The notes under the pieces: model-generated
What the model was told of the DNA's origin: nothing
Seen by the model: only the letters and a program-made list of their open reading frames with translations
Database searches by the model: none
From: Nonomuraea coxensis DSM 45129
GTDB lineage: Bacteria > Actinomycetota > Actinomycetes > Streptosporangiales > Streptosporangiaceae
Length of the DNA stretch: 64,000 nucleotides
Reading direction: 5' to 3'
Assembly: GCF_019397265.1 (NCBI RefSeq)
Contig: NZ_CP068985.1
Coordinates: forward strand, 1,302,001-1,366,000
Part shown: positions 34,912 to 44,262 of the stretch, piece by piece
Position numbering within the stretch: position 1 is the first letter of the stretch
Layout: every line of letters begins with the position of its first letter
Translations under genes and position numbers: made by a program

Positions 34912-35775
34912 TCAAAGACTTTTCCGCAGCGCGTGGAGCAGCGCCTCGGTGGGCGGCGGGTGGGGCGGCTCGCCGTGGACGGCGGCGTAGACGTGCCGGG
35001 TCGAGCCGGGGATCTCGGCGACCTCGACGCCCGGATGCCGGTGGGCGCGCAGGGCGAGGCCGGGCAGCATGGTGAGGCCGAGACCGGAGGCCACCAGCGC
35101 CTGGACGGCCACGATGTCGTCGCTGGTGAACGAGACGCGCGGGGCGAAGCCCGCCCTGGCGCACACGTCGAGGAGGTGGCTGCGGCAGCGGTCGCAGCCG
35201 GCGATCCAGGAGGCGTCGGCGTGCGCCGCCAGGTCGCCGTCCACGGGGCGGTCGGCGACCAGGTAGCTGGGGTCGTCCATGAGCGGGATCATGGTGAGGC
35301 CGCGTTCCTCGGGGGCGGTGTCGTCGTAGCGGAAGATCACGGCCACGTCGGCGCGGCCGGCGCGCAGCAGCCGCAGCGCCTGCGGCGGCTCCGCCTCGGT
35401 GAGGTCGAGCCGGAGGCCGGGATGGCCGGTCTTGAGGGCCGTGACGGCCCGCGGGACGAACGTCCCGAGCGAGGAGGGGAAGGCGGTCAGCCGCACCCGG
35501 CCGGAGCGCAGGCCCACGTGGGCGGCCAGTTCCTCGGCGGCGTCGTCGAGCCGGCCGACGATCTCGGCGGCGCGCTCGGCGAGCAGCCACCCGGCCTCGG
35601 TCAGCCTGATGCCCCGGCCCACGCGCTGCACCAGCCGGGCCCCGGTCTCGGCCTCCAGCCGGGCCAGGTGGTGGCTCACCGACGGCTGGGAGTAGTGCAG
35701 CTCCTTGGCGGCGGCGGTGACCGAGCCCTTGCGGGCGACCGCGAGGAGGACGCGCAGGCGGACGACATCGAGCAT
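34912..35775 (-). CDS. LysR-family transcriptional regulator
   Basis: A 287-residue LysR regulator with the N-terminal winged helix (RLRVLLAVARKGSVTAAAKELHYSQPSVSHHLARLE) and a periplasmic-binding-fold effector domain from about 90 on. A -10 box TATGGT (35782-35787) ends 6 nt from the ATG, and the dyad CCATATCTATGG lies across it, consistent with self-repression. The divergent gene is cysteine-dioxygenase-like and the downstream gene is a LysE exporter; both are likely targets. Confidence 0.9.
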   Translation of the reverse strand: MLDVVRLRVLLAVARKGSVTAAAKELHYSQPSVSHHLARLEAETGARLVQRVGRGIRLTEAGWLLAERAAEIVGRLDDAAEELAAHVGLRSGRVRLTAFPSSLGTFVPRAVTALKTGHPGLRLDLTEAEPPQALRLLRAGRADVAVIFRYDDTAPEERGLTMIPLMDDPSYLVADRPVDGDLAAHADASWIAGCDRCRSHLLDVCARAGFAPRVSFTSDDIVAVQALVASGLGLTMLPGLALRAHRHPGVEVAEIPGSTRHVYAAVHGEPPHPPPTEALLHALRKSL

Positions 35776-35781
35776 TCATCA

Positions 35782-35813
35782 ACCATATCTATGGATGAGC
35801 CAGAAGACTTCTG
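35782..35813. promoter_or_regulatory. LysR promoter with two dyads in the divergent gap
   Basis: CCATA-TC-TATGG (35783-35794) is a perfect 5-2-5 dyad over the leaderless LysR -10 box. A second perfect dyad, CAGAAG-A-CTTCTG (35801-35813), ends at the -35 of the rightward promoter. Together they suit a LysR tetramer controlling both directions. Confidence 0.55.
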
Positions 35814-35841
35814 TTGGACCTATCGATACGGGCCGTAGCAC
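35814..35841 (+). promoter_or_regulatory. Promoter of the cysteine-dioxygenase-like gene
   Basis: TTGGAC (35814-35819) and TAGCAC (35836-35841) are 16 nt apart. GAAGGA lies before the ATG at 35886, so this mRNA has a leader of about 38 nt. Confidence 0.5.
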
Positions 35842-35885
35842 TGTGGAGACGGAAGGACCACCGTCCGCTCTCCCGAAGGACAACC

Positions 35886-36416
35886 ATGGACGTCGCCGCC
35901 ACTCCAGTCGCCAGGCCCGGCCTGGAACCGCTCGTCAGCGGCATCTCCGCCGTCGTGGCCCGGGGCCTGGACCTCAGGCACACCGCGTACGCCGCCGCCG
36001 GCGTGCTGCGCGAGCGCCTGCCCGGCCCCGGCCTGCTCACGCCGGAGGAGCGGGCGGGCAGGCCCGACACGTACGCCTCCCACCTGCTCCACGCCGAGGA
36101 GGGCTTCTCGATCGTCGGCGTCGTGTGGCGGCCCGGCCAGGTCACCGTGATCCACGACCACGTGTCCTGGTGCGCGTTCGGCGTCCTGAGCGGCATCGAG
36201 CACGAGACCCTCTACGGGGACATGGGCGACCACCTGCGCGAGCTCGGCCGGACCGGCAACCGGCCGGGCGAGGTCAGCGGCTTCGCGCCGCCCGGCGACA
36301 TCCACAAGGTGGTCAACACCAGCTCCGAGGTCGGCGTCTCCGTGCACGTGTACGGGACCGACCTGCGGCGGCTCGGCAGCAGCGTCCGCCGCGTCTACGA
36401 CCTCCCGGTGCGGTGA
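35886..36416 (+). CDS. Cysteine dioxygenase-like cupin protein
   Basis: A 176-residue cupin. The iron-binding three-histidine set of the cysteine dioxygenase family is visible: VIHDHVSWCAFGVLSGIEHETLY gives the H-x-H pair and GDIHKVVN the third histidine. Members oxidise a thiol such as cysteine or 3-mercaptopropionate to the sulfinate. ATG 35886 has GAAGGA upstream; a longer reading from 35814 would begin in the -35 box. LysR control is likely from the divergent neighbour. Confidence 0.8.
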   Translation: MDVAATPVARPGLEPLVSGISAVVARGLDLRHTAYAAAGVLRERLPGPGLLTPEERAGRPDTYASHLLHAEEGFSIVGVVWRPGQVTVIHDHVSWCAFGVLSGIEHETLYGDMGDHLRELGRTGNRPGEVSGFAPPGDIHKVVNTSSEVGVSVHVYGTDLRRLGSSVRRVYDLPVR

Positions 36417-36425
36417 TGCGCAACT

Positions 36426-37067
36426 TCATCTGCGCAGCCGGTCACGACCGAGGAAACCGAACATGCGCTCCCCGGCCGCCGGCGGCCGCGGGCTCCCGGT
36501 GAAGCGGTGCGCGCCGACCCCGAACCCGGCGTCCGGCGGCGACACCCACTCCAGGGCGAAGCCGTTCTCCTCGAACCACGTCCGCATCCGCGGCACCAGG
36601 TCGGGCTCCTCGCGGTGCCGGGTCCAGACGACCGTGCCGCCCTGCGCGCACAACTGGGGGAAGAAGCCGATGGTCCGCCGGACGTCGTCGTCGCTGATGT
36701 TGCCGAAGAGGCCGCAGGCGAGGACGAGGTCCGCCGGGGCCAGGTCCGCGTACCGATCGACCAGGGAGGCGTCCCCTTCGACCACCTCGACCTGGCCGAG
36801 CCCGGCGGCCGCGGCGGCGCTCCGCGCGAGGTCGCAGTTGGCGGGGTCCAGCTCCACCAGCCGCGCCCGTACGTCGTCGCGCCGGGGGTGCTGCGCCAGC
36901 ACGGGAACGAGGTCGCGTCCCTGGCCCGCGCACATGCTGACCACCCGCAGCGGCCCGGCGGGCGCCGTGTCCAGCGCCGCCCTGACGCGCTCCTGGACCA
37001 CCGCCAGCCGCCGCGCGAGCGGTGAACCCGGCCGGTCGTACTCGTCGTGCCACCCGCTCCAGTCCAT
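36426..37067 (-). CDS. SAM-dependent methyltransferase, class I
   Basis: A 213-residue protein with the SAM-binding motif VVSMCAGQGRDLVPVLA, an acidic ribose-binding end of strand 2 (RLVELDPANCDLARS) and motif DLVLACGLFGNISDDDV. The substrate is unknown. It converges with the cupin gene with 9 bp between stops. The -10 TAGTGT (minus strand, 37074-37079) ends 6 nt from the ATG, so its mRNA is probably leaderless. Confidence 0.75.
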   Translation of the reverse strand: MDWSGWHDEYDRPGSPLARRLAVVQERVRAALDTAPAGPLRVVSMCAGQGRDLVPVLAQHPRRDDVRARLVELDPANCDLARSAAAAAGLGQVEVVEGDASLVDRYADLAPADLVLACGLFGNISDDDVRRTIGFFPQLCAQGGTVVWTRHREEPDLVPRMRTWFEENGFALEWVSPPDAGFGVGAHRFTGSPRPPAAGERMFGFLGRDRLRR

Positions 37068-37073
37068 GACGCG

Positions 37074-37079
37074 ACACTA
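37074..37079 (-). promoter_or_regulatory. -10 box (TAGTGT) for a leaderless methyltransferase mRNA
   Basis: TAGTGT on the minus strand ends 6 nt upstream of the ATG at 37067. No clear -35 is seen. Confidence 0.4.
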
Positions 37080-37118
37080 TGTCGCACAAGACCGTCGAGA
37101 GAGAAGGAAAGGAGCGCG

Positions 37119-37586
37119 GTGACACGGCTTCTCGCCCGCGTGTGGAGGATGCTGGGCGGCCGGCTGCGGTGGCGGCTGGTGTGGCTCACGCACGCCACGT
37201 TCATGGTCGGCGTCACCGGCCTGGTACGGGACGGCGAGGGGCGGCTGCTCGTGCTGCGCCACCGGCTGTGGCCGGAGAGCCGCCCGTGGGGCTTCCCCAC
37301 GGGCTACGCCAGGCGGGGGGAGACGTTCGAGGAGACCGTCCGGCGCGAGGTGCGCGAGGAGACCGGCCTGGACGTGCGCGTGGGCCGGCTGCTCCGGGTG
37401 CGCAGCGGCTACGCCCTCCGCGCCGAGGTCGCCTACGAGGCCGTCCTGACGGGCGGCACGCTGAGGCTCGACCCCCTGGAGATCCTGGAGGCCCGCTGGT
37501 GCGACCCCGGCGACCTCCCGGAGGGCCTCCAGCCCGCCCACACGGAGCTGCTGGCGGAGAATCCCTCCGGGTCGTCAGGCGGCTGA
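37119..37586 (+). CDS. Nudix hydrolase
   Basis: A 155-residue protein with a complete Nudix box: G-x5-E-x7-REVREETGL, beginning at GYARRGETFEETVRREVREE. The Nudix box binds the metal that drives hydrolysis of a nucleoside diphosphate linked to another group; the substrate is not predictable. GTG 37119 is preferred over the longer frame from 37047 because AAGGAAAGGAG sits just upstream. Confidence 0.85.
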   Translation: MTRLLARVWRMLGGRLRWRLVWLTHATFMVGVTGLVRDGEGRLLVLRHRLWPESRPWGFPTGYARRGETFEETVRREVREETGLDVRVGRLLRVRSGYALRAEVAYEAVLTGGTLRLDPLEILEARWCDPGDLPEGLQPAHTELLAENPSGSSGG

Positions 37587-37591
37587 GGAGG

Positions 37592-38932
37592 TCAGGCCGA
37601 GCCGAGCTCCTGCAGGAACAGGGCCTCGGCGGTGGCGACCTTGCGCAGCTCCTCCAGGTCGACCCGCTCGTTGGGGGCGTGGCAGCCGGCGTCCTCGTCC
37701 TCGGCGCCGAACAGCAGGATCTCCGCCGCGGGGAACTGCTTGAGCAGCGTGTTCACCAGCGGGATGGAGCCGCCCGCGCCGACGTCGCGCGGCGGGCGGC
37801 CGAAGGCGCGCTCCATGGCCCGGTTGAGCGCGGCGCGGGCGGCGCCGCCCGAGTCGGCCTGGAAGCCGGAGCCCACGGTGAAGTCGCCGAAGCCCACCTG
37901 CACGCCCCACGGGGTCACCTGGCGCAGGAACTCGACGACGGCGTTCACGGTCGTCTTCGGGTCGCCGGCCGGCGGGACGCGGACCGTCACGCGGGCCCGC
38001 GCCGCCGGCTGCACCGCGTTGATCGCCTGCGCCACCGTCGGCACGTCGAGGCCGGTGACGGTGATGGCGTAGGACGACCACAGGCGGTCGGCGAGGGAGC
38101 CGGAGCCGACGAGGGACGCCCCGTCGAGCACCCCCGCCGTCTTCCTGAACTCCTCCTCCGACGGCCCCTGGCCGAGGAACGAGCCCCGCGGCAGCCCGGG
38201 GACGCGGATGTCGCCGTTGTCGTCGTGCAGCGCGGTCAGCATCCGCATGAGGGCGGCCAGCGCGTCGGGGGCGGCGCCGCCGGCCGAGCCGCTGTGGACG
38301 GGCTCGCGCAGCGTGCGGACCTCGACGGTGAAGGCGGCCATGCCGCGGAGCGAGGTCGTCACGGCCGGGTCGCCGACGCGCGGGTTGCCGGTGTCGGCGA
38401 CCACGATGGCGTCGGCGCGCAGCAGTTCGGGGTTGCGCTCGACGAACGCCTCCAGGCGCTCGCCCGCGTACTCCTCCTGGCCCTCGACGATGACCTTGAT
38501 CCCGACCGGGAACCGGCCGCGGAACGCGCGCAGGGCGGCGACGTGCGACATCACGCCGGACTTGTCGTCGGCGGTGCCGCGGCCGTAGAGGCGGCCGTCG
38601 ATGAGGGTCGGCTCGAACGGGGGAGTGCGCCAGGCGGCCGGGTCGCCGGCGGGCTGCACGTCGTAGTGCGCGTACAGCAGCACGGTGGGGGCGCCGGGCG
38701 GGGCGGGGGCCTCGGCGTAGACGGCGGGGAAGCTGCCCTCGACGGCGACCTGCTGCACGCGCGGCAGGCCGGTCGAGCGGAGGAGTTCCTCCGTCACCGC
38801 GGCGGCGGCGAGCACGGGCTCCTCCGGGTGCCCGGGGAACGCGACGGAGGGGATGGCGGCCAGCCGCTTGAGGTCCTCCACGGTCTGGGGCATCGCGGCG
38901 GCGACGGCGCTCTCGATCTGGTCTGGAGTCAC
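37592..38932 (-). CDS. M20-family dipeptidase/carboxypeptidase
   Basis: A 446-residue metallopeptidase. The zinc-binding landmarks are LLYAHYDVQPAGD (first His), GRGTADDKSGV (bridging Asp), EGQEEYAGE (catalytic and ligand Glu pair) and DTGNPR. A dimerisation lid domain sits in the middle. It should split small peptides or amino-acid conjugates in the cytoplasm. It starts with GTG at 38932, with GGGGGAG upstream, and converges with the Nudix gene at a 5-bp gap. Confidence 0.9.
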   Translation of the reverse strand: MTPDQIESAVAAAMPQTVEDLKRLAAIPSVAFPGHPEEPVLAAAAVTEELLRSTGLPRVQQVAVEGSFPAVYAEAPAPPGAPTVLLYAHYDVQPAGDPAAWRTPPFEPTLIDGRLYGRGTADDKSGVMSHVAALRAFRGRFPVGIKVIVEGQEEYAGERLEAFVERNPELLRADAIVVADTGNPRVGDPAVTTSLRGMAAFTVEVRTLREPVHSGSAGGAAPDALAALMRMLTALHDDNGDIRVPGLPRGSFLGQGPSEEEFRKTAGVLDGASLVGSGSLADRLWSSYAITVTGLDVPTVAQAINAVQPAARARVTVRVPPAGDPKTTVNAVVEFLRQVTPWGVQVGFGDFTVGSGFQADSGGAARAALNRAMERAFGRPPRDVGAGGSIPLVNTLLKQFPAAEILLFGAEDEDAGCHAPNERVDLEELRKVATAEALFLQELGSA

Positions 38933-39142
38933 TGGGAGGCTCCCCCGGGGGTTGTTCTTCGTCGAAGCTGGACAGTTTGCGTCTCATTGGATCACATCCG
39001 CCCGCCTAGCTGGGACGCACCCTCGTAAATGGGGCGAAACGGACACGCTTCCGCGCGTTAATCTACATGCGGATTTCGTTGCCGTTACATGGTGATGATG
39101 CGGATCCCGATTTTCCTGCACACTGCTACGACCGATTCGCTT

Positions 39143-39168
39143 GGCAAACGATCGGTGAGCAGGCAAAC
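39143..39168. promoter_or_regulatory. Direct repeat GGCAAAC upstream of the aminotransferase
   Basis: GGCAAAC occurs at 39143-39149 and 39162-39168, 19 bp apart, 33-58 bp before the ATG at 39201. The first copy lies within an ACCGAT/ATCGGT inverted repeat (39131-39156). A related inverted copy (CGTTGCC) is at 39077-39083. These could be regulator sites; no clear -10/-35 pair can be named. Confidence 0.35.
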
Positions 39169-39200
39169 TTGGGCTAGCTGAGAGACGAGGGAAGATAGCC

Positions 39201-40583
39201 ATGACGCAGCCGGAACACGACGTCCTTAAGGCCGCGCAAGACCACCTTTGGTTGCACTTCACCAGGCACAGCGCCTACGAACAGTCCGAGATCCCGACCA
39301 TCGTCCGCGGTGAGGGGTCCTACATCTACGACATCCACGGCAAGCGCTACCTCGACGGCCTGGCAGGGCTCTTCGTCGTCCAGGTCGGCCACGGCCGCCA
39401 GGAGCTGGCCGAGGCCGCCGCCAAGCAGGCCCAGGAGCTGGCCTTCTTCCCTCTGTGGTCCTACGCCCACCCCAAGGCCGCCGAACTGGCCGAGCGCCTG
39501 GCCGCGCAGACCCCCGGCGAGCTCAACCGGGTCTTCTTCACCACCGGCGGCGGCGAGGCCGTCGAGACCGCGTGGAAGCTCGCCAAGCAGTACTACAAGC
39601 TCGTCGGCAAGCCGCTCAAGCACAAGGTCATCAGCCGCCAGATCGCCTACCACGGCACCCCGCAGGGCGCGCTGTCGATCACCGGCATCCCCGCGTTCAA
39701 GCAGATGTTCGAGCCCCTGGTGCCCGGCTCGGTCCGCGTCCCCAACACCAACCACTACCGCGCCGACGAGATCACCGGCGTCCCGGGCATGACCCCCGAG
39801 GAGTACGGCATCTGGGCGGCCGACCGCGTGGCCCGCGCCATCGAGATGGAAGGCCCCGACACCGTGGCCGCCGTCTTCGCCGAGCCCGTCCAGAACGCCG
39901 GCGGCTGCTTCCCGCCGCCCCCCGGCTACTTCCAGCGGCTGCGCGAGATCTGCGACGAGTACGACGTCCTGCTCGTCTCCGACGAGGTCATCTGCGCCTT
40001 CGGCCGCCTCGGCACCATGTTCGGCGGCCAGAAGTTCGACTACGTGCCCGACATCATCACCTGCGCCAAGGGCCTGACCAGCGGCTACTCGCCCATCGGC
40101 GCGATGATCGCGCACGAGCGACTGTTCGAGCCGTTCAAGGACGGCGACACCATGTTCGCCCACGGCTACACCTTCGGCGGCCACCCCGTCTCGGCCGCCG
40201 TCGCCATCGCCAACCTCGACATCTTCGAGCGCGAGGACCTGCTCGGCCACGTGACCAGGAACGAGCCGCTGTTCCGCCAGACCCTCGACGACCTGCGCGA
40301 CCTGCCCATCGTCGGCGACGTGCGCGGCTCCGGCTACTTCTGGGGTATCGAGCTCGTCAAGGACAAGGCCACCAAGCAGACCTTCGACGCCGCCGAGTCC
40401 GAGCGGCTGCTGCGCGGCTTCCTGTCCAAGGCGCTGTTCGACGCCGGCCTCTACTGCCGCGCCGACGACCGCGGCGACCCCGTCATCCAGCTCGCTCCCC
40501 CGCTGATCGCGGGTCCGCAGGAGTTCGAGGAGATCGGCTCCATCCTTCGTGGCGTCCTCACCGAGGCGTGGGCCCGCATCTGA
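39201..40583 (+). CDS. Class III PLP aminotransferase (omega-amino acid/amine type)
   Basis: A 460-residue fold-type I aminotransferase. It has the GEGSYIYDIHGKRYLDGLAG opening, VFFTTGGGEAVETAWK, the aspartate in VSDEVICAFGR that pairs with PLP nitrogen, and the Schiff-base lysine near 290 in CAKGLTSGYSPIGAMI. This subgroup moves the amino group of a diamine, GABA or beta-alanine to pyruvate or 2-oxoglutarate. An alanine dehydrogenase gene follows 52 bp downstream and could recycle alanine formed from pyruvate. GAGGGAAG precedes the ATG. Confidence 0.85.
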   Translation: MTQPEHDVLKAAQDHLWLHFTRHSAYEQSEIPTIVRGEGSYIYDIHGKRYLDGLAGLFVVQVGHGRQELAEAAAKQAQELAFFPLWSYAHPKAAELAERLAAQTPGELNRVFFTTGGGEAVETAWKLAKQYYKLVGKPLKHKVISRQIAYHGTPQGALSITGIPAFKQMFEPLVPGSVRVPNTNHYRADEITGVPGMTPEEYGIWAADRVARAIEMEGPDTVAAVFAEPVQNAGGCFPPPPGYFQRLREICDEYDVLLVSDEVICAFGRLGTMFGGQKFDYVPDIITCAKGLTSGYSPIGAMIAHERLFEPFKDGDTMFAHGYTFGGHPVSAAVAIANLDIFEREDLLGHVTRNEPLFRQTLDDLRDLPIVGDVRGSGYFWGIELVKDKATKQTFDAAESERLLRGFLSKALFDAGLYCRADDRGDPVIQLAPPLIAGPQEFEEIGSILRGVLTEAWARI

Positions 40584-40635
40584 CACCCCTCAGCCCGGCA
40601 CGACGGCGTGCCGGTACCCGAAAGGATGCACCGCC

Positions 40636-41745
40636 ATGAAAATCGGCGTCCCTGCCGAGGTCAAGAACCACGAGTACCGCGTGGCCGTCACACCCGCAGG
40701 CGTCCACGAGCTGGTACGCAACGGCCACGACGTCATGGTGCAGAGTGGTGCCGGCCTCGGCTCGCACATCACCGACGAGGAGTACCTGTCCGCCGGCGCG
40801 AAGGTCCTCGACGGCGCCGACGCCGTCTGGGCCGAGGCGGACATGGTGCTCAAGGTCAAGGAGCCGATCGCGGAGGAGTACCACCGGCTCCGCGAAGGGC
40901 TCGTGCTGTTCACCTACCTGCACCTCGCGGCCTCCCGGCCGTGCACCGACGCCCTGCTGTCGGCGGGGACGACCGGCATCGCGTACGAGACCGTCCAGGT
41001 CGGCAACGCCCTGCCGCTGCTCGCCCCGATGTCGGAGGTCGCCGGGCGGCTCGCGCCGCAGGTGGGGGCCTACAACCTCATGCGCTTCAACGGCGGGCGC
41101 GGCATCCTGCCCGGCGGCGTGCCCGGCGTGGCCCCGGCGAAGGTCGTCGTCATCGGCGGCGGCGTGTCCGGGCTCAACGCCGCGCAGATCGCGGTCGGCA
41201 TGGGCGCCGAGGTCACCGTCCTCGACACCAACATCGACCGGCTCCGCCAGATCGACGCGATCTACCAGGGCCGGCTGAAGACGCTCGTCTCCACCCGGTA
41301 CGCCATCGAGCAGGAGGTCCTCCAGGCCGACCTGGTGATCGGCGCGGTGCTGATCCCCGGCGCCAAGGCCCCGACGCTGGTCTCCAACGACCTGGTCAGC
41401 CGCATGAAGCAGGGCTCGGTGCTGGTGGACATCGCCATCGACCAGGGCGGCTGCTTCGAGGACTCGCGGCCGACCACGCACGCCGAGCCCACCTACCAGG
41501 TGCACGGGTCGGTCTTCTACTGCGTGGCCAACATGCCGGGCTCGGTGGCCCACACCTCCACCCACGCCCTCACCAACGCCACCCTCCCGTACGCGGTCAA
41601 GCTGGCCAACCTCGGCTGGCGCGAGGCCCTGCGGGCCGACCCGGCGCTCGCCGCCGGGCTCAACACGCACGCCGGCCTGCTGACGAACCAGCCGGTCGCC
41701 GAGGCGCTGAACCTGGCCTACACGCCGCTCTCCGAAGTGCTGTAG
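40636..41745 (+). CDS. ald: Alanine dehydrogenase
   Basis: A 369-residue NAD-dependent enzyme of typical family length. It begins [20 protein letters not shown] and holds the catalytic lysine and histidine segments (KVKEP and FTYLHLAA), the Rossmann motif [13 protein letters not shown] near 169-181 and the [21 protein letters not shown] signature. It interconverts L-alanine with pyruvate and ammonia. Next to the aminotransferase it probably frees ammonia from alanine and regenerates pyruvate. AAAGGATG precedes the ATG. Confidence 0.92.
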   Translation: MKIGVPAEVKNHEYRVAVTPAGVHELVRNGHDVMVQSGAGLGSHITDEEYLSAGAKVLDGADAVWAEADMVLKVKEPIAEEYHRLREGLVLFTYLHLAASRPCTDALLSAGTTGIAYETVQVGNALPLLAPMSEVAGRLAPQVGAYNLMRFNGGRGILPGGVPGVAPAKVVVIGGGVSGLNAAQIAVGMGAEVTVLDTNIDRLRQIDAIYQGRLKTLVSTRYAIEQEVLQADLVIGAVLIPGAKAPTLVSNDLVSRMKQGSVLVDIAIDQGGCFEDSRPTTHAEPTYQVHGSVFYCVANMPGSVAHTSTHALTNATLPYAVKLANLGWREALRADPALAAGLNTHAGLLTNQPVAEALNLAYTPLSEVL

Positions 41746-41755
41746 CGCCGCCCGC

Positions 41756-43141
41756 TCACTCCAGGCCGAGCCGCCCGCGCAGGTCGCGGGCGGTGGCCAG
41801 GACGTGCTGGACCTCCGCCGGGCTCGGCCACGGCGCGGCGCCCGGCCGCAGCAGCGTGCCCCGCACCGACGCCAGGTGCTCGATCGCGCTGCGGTGCGCC
41901 GCGGTGCGCCGCACGAGCCAGCTCACCACGTCGGAATGGTCGTGCAGCGGCCGGGTCATGAGGTCCCAGGTGGCGAGGATCTCGGTCAGCTCGCCCGCGT
42001 CGAGCGCCTCGCCGCCCCGCCGCCCGGTCGCGGCGGCGGCCAGCTCGGCCCGCGCGGCCAGCTCGGGCTCCGCCGGGCGGGCCCAGACGGGCGGCGGCGG
42101 GTCCGACAGCCACTGGTGCGCCTCGGCCGGCTCGCCCGAGGCCGTCAGCAGCCCGCCCAGCTCGACCGCCGCCTCGCGGTGACCGGCCTGCGCCGCTTGC
42201 CTGAACCAGTGGCGGCCGCCGGCCAGGTCGCCGAACTCGGCGATGAGCAGCAGGCCGTAGGTGAAGGCGGCCTCGGCGTCGCCGCCCGCCGCCGCCCGGC
42301 CGAACCAGTGGCCGGCCGCGGCGGTCTCGCCCAGCTCCACGCAGACGAAACCGGCCATGCGCTGGTCCTCGGCCCGGCCGGCGTTCGCGGCCCGCTCGTA
42401 CCAGGCGCGCGCGGTGCGGAGGTCGCCCCGGGACAGCGCGATGCCGCCCAGCCAGGAGGCCGCGCCAGGATGCTCGCTCCGCGCGGCCAGCCGGTAGTAG
42501 GCTTCGGCGCCCTCGGGGTCGCCGCAGGCGTCGAGGTAGAGGCCCATGCAGTAGGCCGACTCCACGTGCCCGCCCCGGGCGGCCGACTCCCACCAGCGCA
42601 CGGTCTCCTCGTCCTCGCCCGCCGCGTACGCCAGGAAGCCCAGGTCGTGGGCGGAGGCCGTGTCGCCGGCCGCCGCCGCCCTGCGGTGCCACTCGCGCGC
42701 CGCGGCCTGCTCGCCGGCGTCCTCGCAGACCAGCGCCAGGCGGCGGGCGGCCACGCGGGAGCCGCCCGTGGCGGCGCTCTCGTACCAGCGCCGGGCGGCC
42801 TCGACGTCGCCGCGCTGCTCCAGCAGCAGCGTCGCCAGGTTGGCGGCGGCCTCGGCGTCGCCGGCGACGGCGGCGCTCTCGTACCAGGTGACGGCCTCCA
42901 CGAGGCTGCCGTGTTTCTCGTGCCAGACGCCGAGGTTGAAGGCGCTGTCGACGTTTCCCGCCGCGGCGGCCAGCTCCCACCAGTGCTTGGCGGACACGCG
43001 GTCGCCGTGCTGGGCGTAGAGCTTGCCGAGCCGGTGCGCGGCCCGCGGGTCGCCCGTGCACGCGGCGGTCAGCAACTCGGGCTCCTCGCCCATCCGCGGC
43101 GCCGGTACGGCGGGCGCCGCCACCTCTCCTTGCCAGGCCAT
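41756..43141 (-). CDS. Sel1/TPR-repeat protein
   Basis: A 461-residue soluble protein made of about ten 36-residue Sel1-like repeats. Each follows a pattern like A-x-(W/Y)-Y-E-x-A-A-x-x-G-x-x-x-A-A-x-x-L-G, with Trp/Tyr-rich helices ([34 protein letters not shown]). The last ~110 residues are a different helical tail. Such repeats form protein-binding solenoids. No signal peptide is seen. ATG 43141 is the first plausible start; the open frame continues upstream into the TauE-type gene's other strand phase, which is not coding. Confidence 0.75.
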   Translation of the reverse strand: MAWQGEVAAPAVPAPRMGEEPELLTAACTGDPRAAHRLGKLYAQHGDRVSAKHWWELAAAAGNVDSAFNLGVWHEKHGSLVEAVTWYESAAVAGDAEAAANLATLLLEQRGDVEAARRWYESAATGGSRVAARRLALVCEDAGEQAAAREWHRRAAAAGDTASAHDLGFLAYAAGEDEETVRWWESAARGGHVESAYCMGLYLDACGDPEGAEAYYRLAARSEHPGAASWLGGIALSRGDLRTARAWYERAANAGRAEDQRMAGFVCVELGETAAAGHWFGRAAAGGDAEAAFTYGLLLIAEFGDLAGGRHWFRQAAQAGHREAAVELGGLLTASGEPAEAHQWLSDPPPPVWARPAEPELAARAELAAAATGRRGGEALDAGELTEILATWDLMTRPLHDHSDVVSWLVRRTAAHRSAIEHLASVRGTLLRPGAAPWPSPAEVQHVLATARDLRGRLGLE

Positions 43142-43206
43142 AGGCCACAGGGTGGCACGTGATCGCCCGATCGCGAACCGTAATCGCCGACAACGCGCGG
43201 CTGGGG

Positions 43207-44136
43207 TCACCGGAAGTCGAGAAAACCGGTGTACATGCCCATGCCGCAGGCGTAGCGGAGGGTGCCGCGCGGCTGCGGCGGCAGGCGGACGGTGGCCGGG
43301 AGCGCGACGTCGCGGCCGGCGATGACGACGGTGCCGGTGCAGCCCGGCTCGGCCACCTTGAAGACGATCTCGACCGGCACGCCCGCCGCGGCCGTCACCA
43401 TGGCCGGGCGGTAGCCGGTGCGGGTGGCCCACACGGTCACGACCACAGGCCCGGCCCCGGTCCCGGCCCCCGGTCCCGTCCCGGTTCCGGCCCCAGGGGC
43501 GGTGCCGGGTTCCGTGGCGGGGCCGACGGTGAGGCCCGTGGCCGGGACGGTCGCGGGGGCGGCGGCGGGCAGCCAGCCGGCCAGGTTGAGCCCGGTCCCC
43601 GCGGTCCACAGCCCGGCGGCGATCGCGACGACCCCGGCGACCCTCGCCAGCCGGGTGCGGGAGACGCGGCGCAGCACGTAGCCGAGCAGCGCGAACGCGG
43701 GCGCGGTGCCGAGCACGAACCCCGTCATGGCCGCCGCCCCGGCGAGCGGCGAGCCGCTGGAGACCGCGATCATCTCCATGCCGAGCGTCATCCCGCACGG
43801 CACGAGGACGGTGGCCGCGCCGAGCAGCGGCGCCTTGAGCCGGGGGACGTCGCCGGCCTCCTGGGCGGCGCAGTGCCCGCGCCGCAACATCCGGACCGCG
43901 AACCCGATCACCACGGCGCCCGCCGCGACGAGCAGCGCCGCGCGCGCCGGCGGCGGCAGGCTGACGGCCGAGCCGAGCAGCCCGAGCAGCGCCCCGGCCG
44001 CCGCGTACGAGACCAGCCGCCCGGCCAGGAACCACCCGACCGCGGCCCGGTCGCCGCCCCGGCCGACCAGGCCCACGAGCAGGCCGCCCTGGGTGGCGGC
44101 GCACGTCGCGGTGCCCGCCACCAGGCCCGCGGCCAC
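43207..44136 (-). CDS. TauE/SafE-type membrane protein with C-terminal cupredoxin domain
   Basis: About 309 residues. Six helices (about 1-205) include the conserved segments FLAGRLVSYAAAGALLGL and ATVLVPCGMTLGMEM. A Gly/Thr/Pro linker leads to a cupredoxin-like domain (about 225-309) ending in YACGMGMYTGFL, with Cys and Met residues placed as metal ligands. Proteins of this layout are linked to copper or heavy-metal handling. GTG 44136 is the first standard start; a CTG at 44172, behind GGGGAG, would add 12 residues that complete the first helix (LSAQAAALLAGG) and may be the real one. Confidence 0.75.
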   Translation of the reverse strand: MAAGLVAGTATCAATQGGLLVGLVGRGGDRAAVGWFLAGRLVSYAAAGALLGLLGSAVSLPPPARAALLVAAGAVVIGFAVRMLRRGHCAAQEAGDVPRLKAPLLGAATVLVPCGMTLGMEMIAVSSGSPLAGAAAMTGFVLGTAPAFALLGYVLRRVSRTRLARVAGVVAIAAGLWTAGTGLNLAGWLPAAAPATVPATGLTVGPATEPGTAPGAGTGTGPGAGTGAGPVVVTVWATRTGYRPAMVTAAAGVPVEIVFKVAEPGCTGTVVIAGRDVALPATVRLPPQPRGTLRYACGMGMYTGFLDFR

Positions 44137-44262
44137 CCCGCCGGCGAGCAGGGCGGCGGCCTGGGCGCTCAGGGGACGCGCTCCCCGCCGGATCGCATAC
44201 CCCTGACGGTAGACCCGTCCGGCGGACGCGGCCAGTGACAGATGTCGTACGGTTCGTGACGT

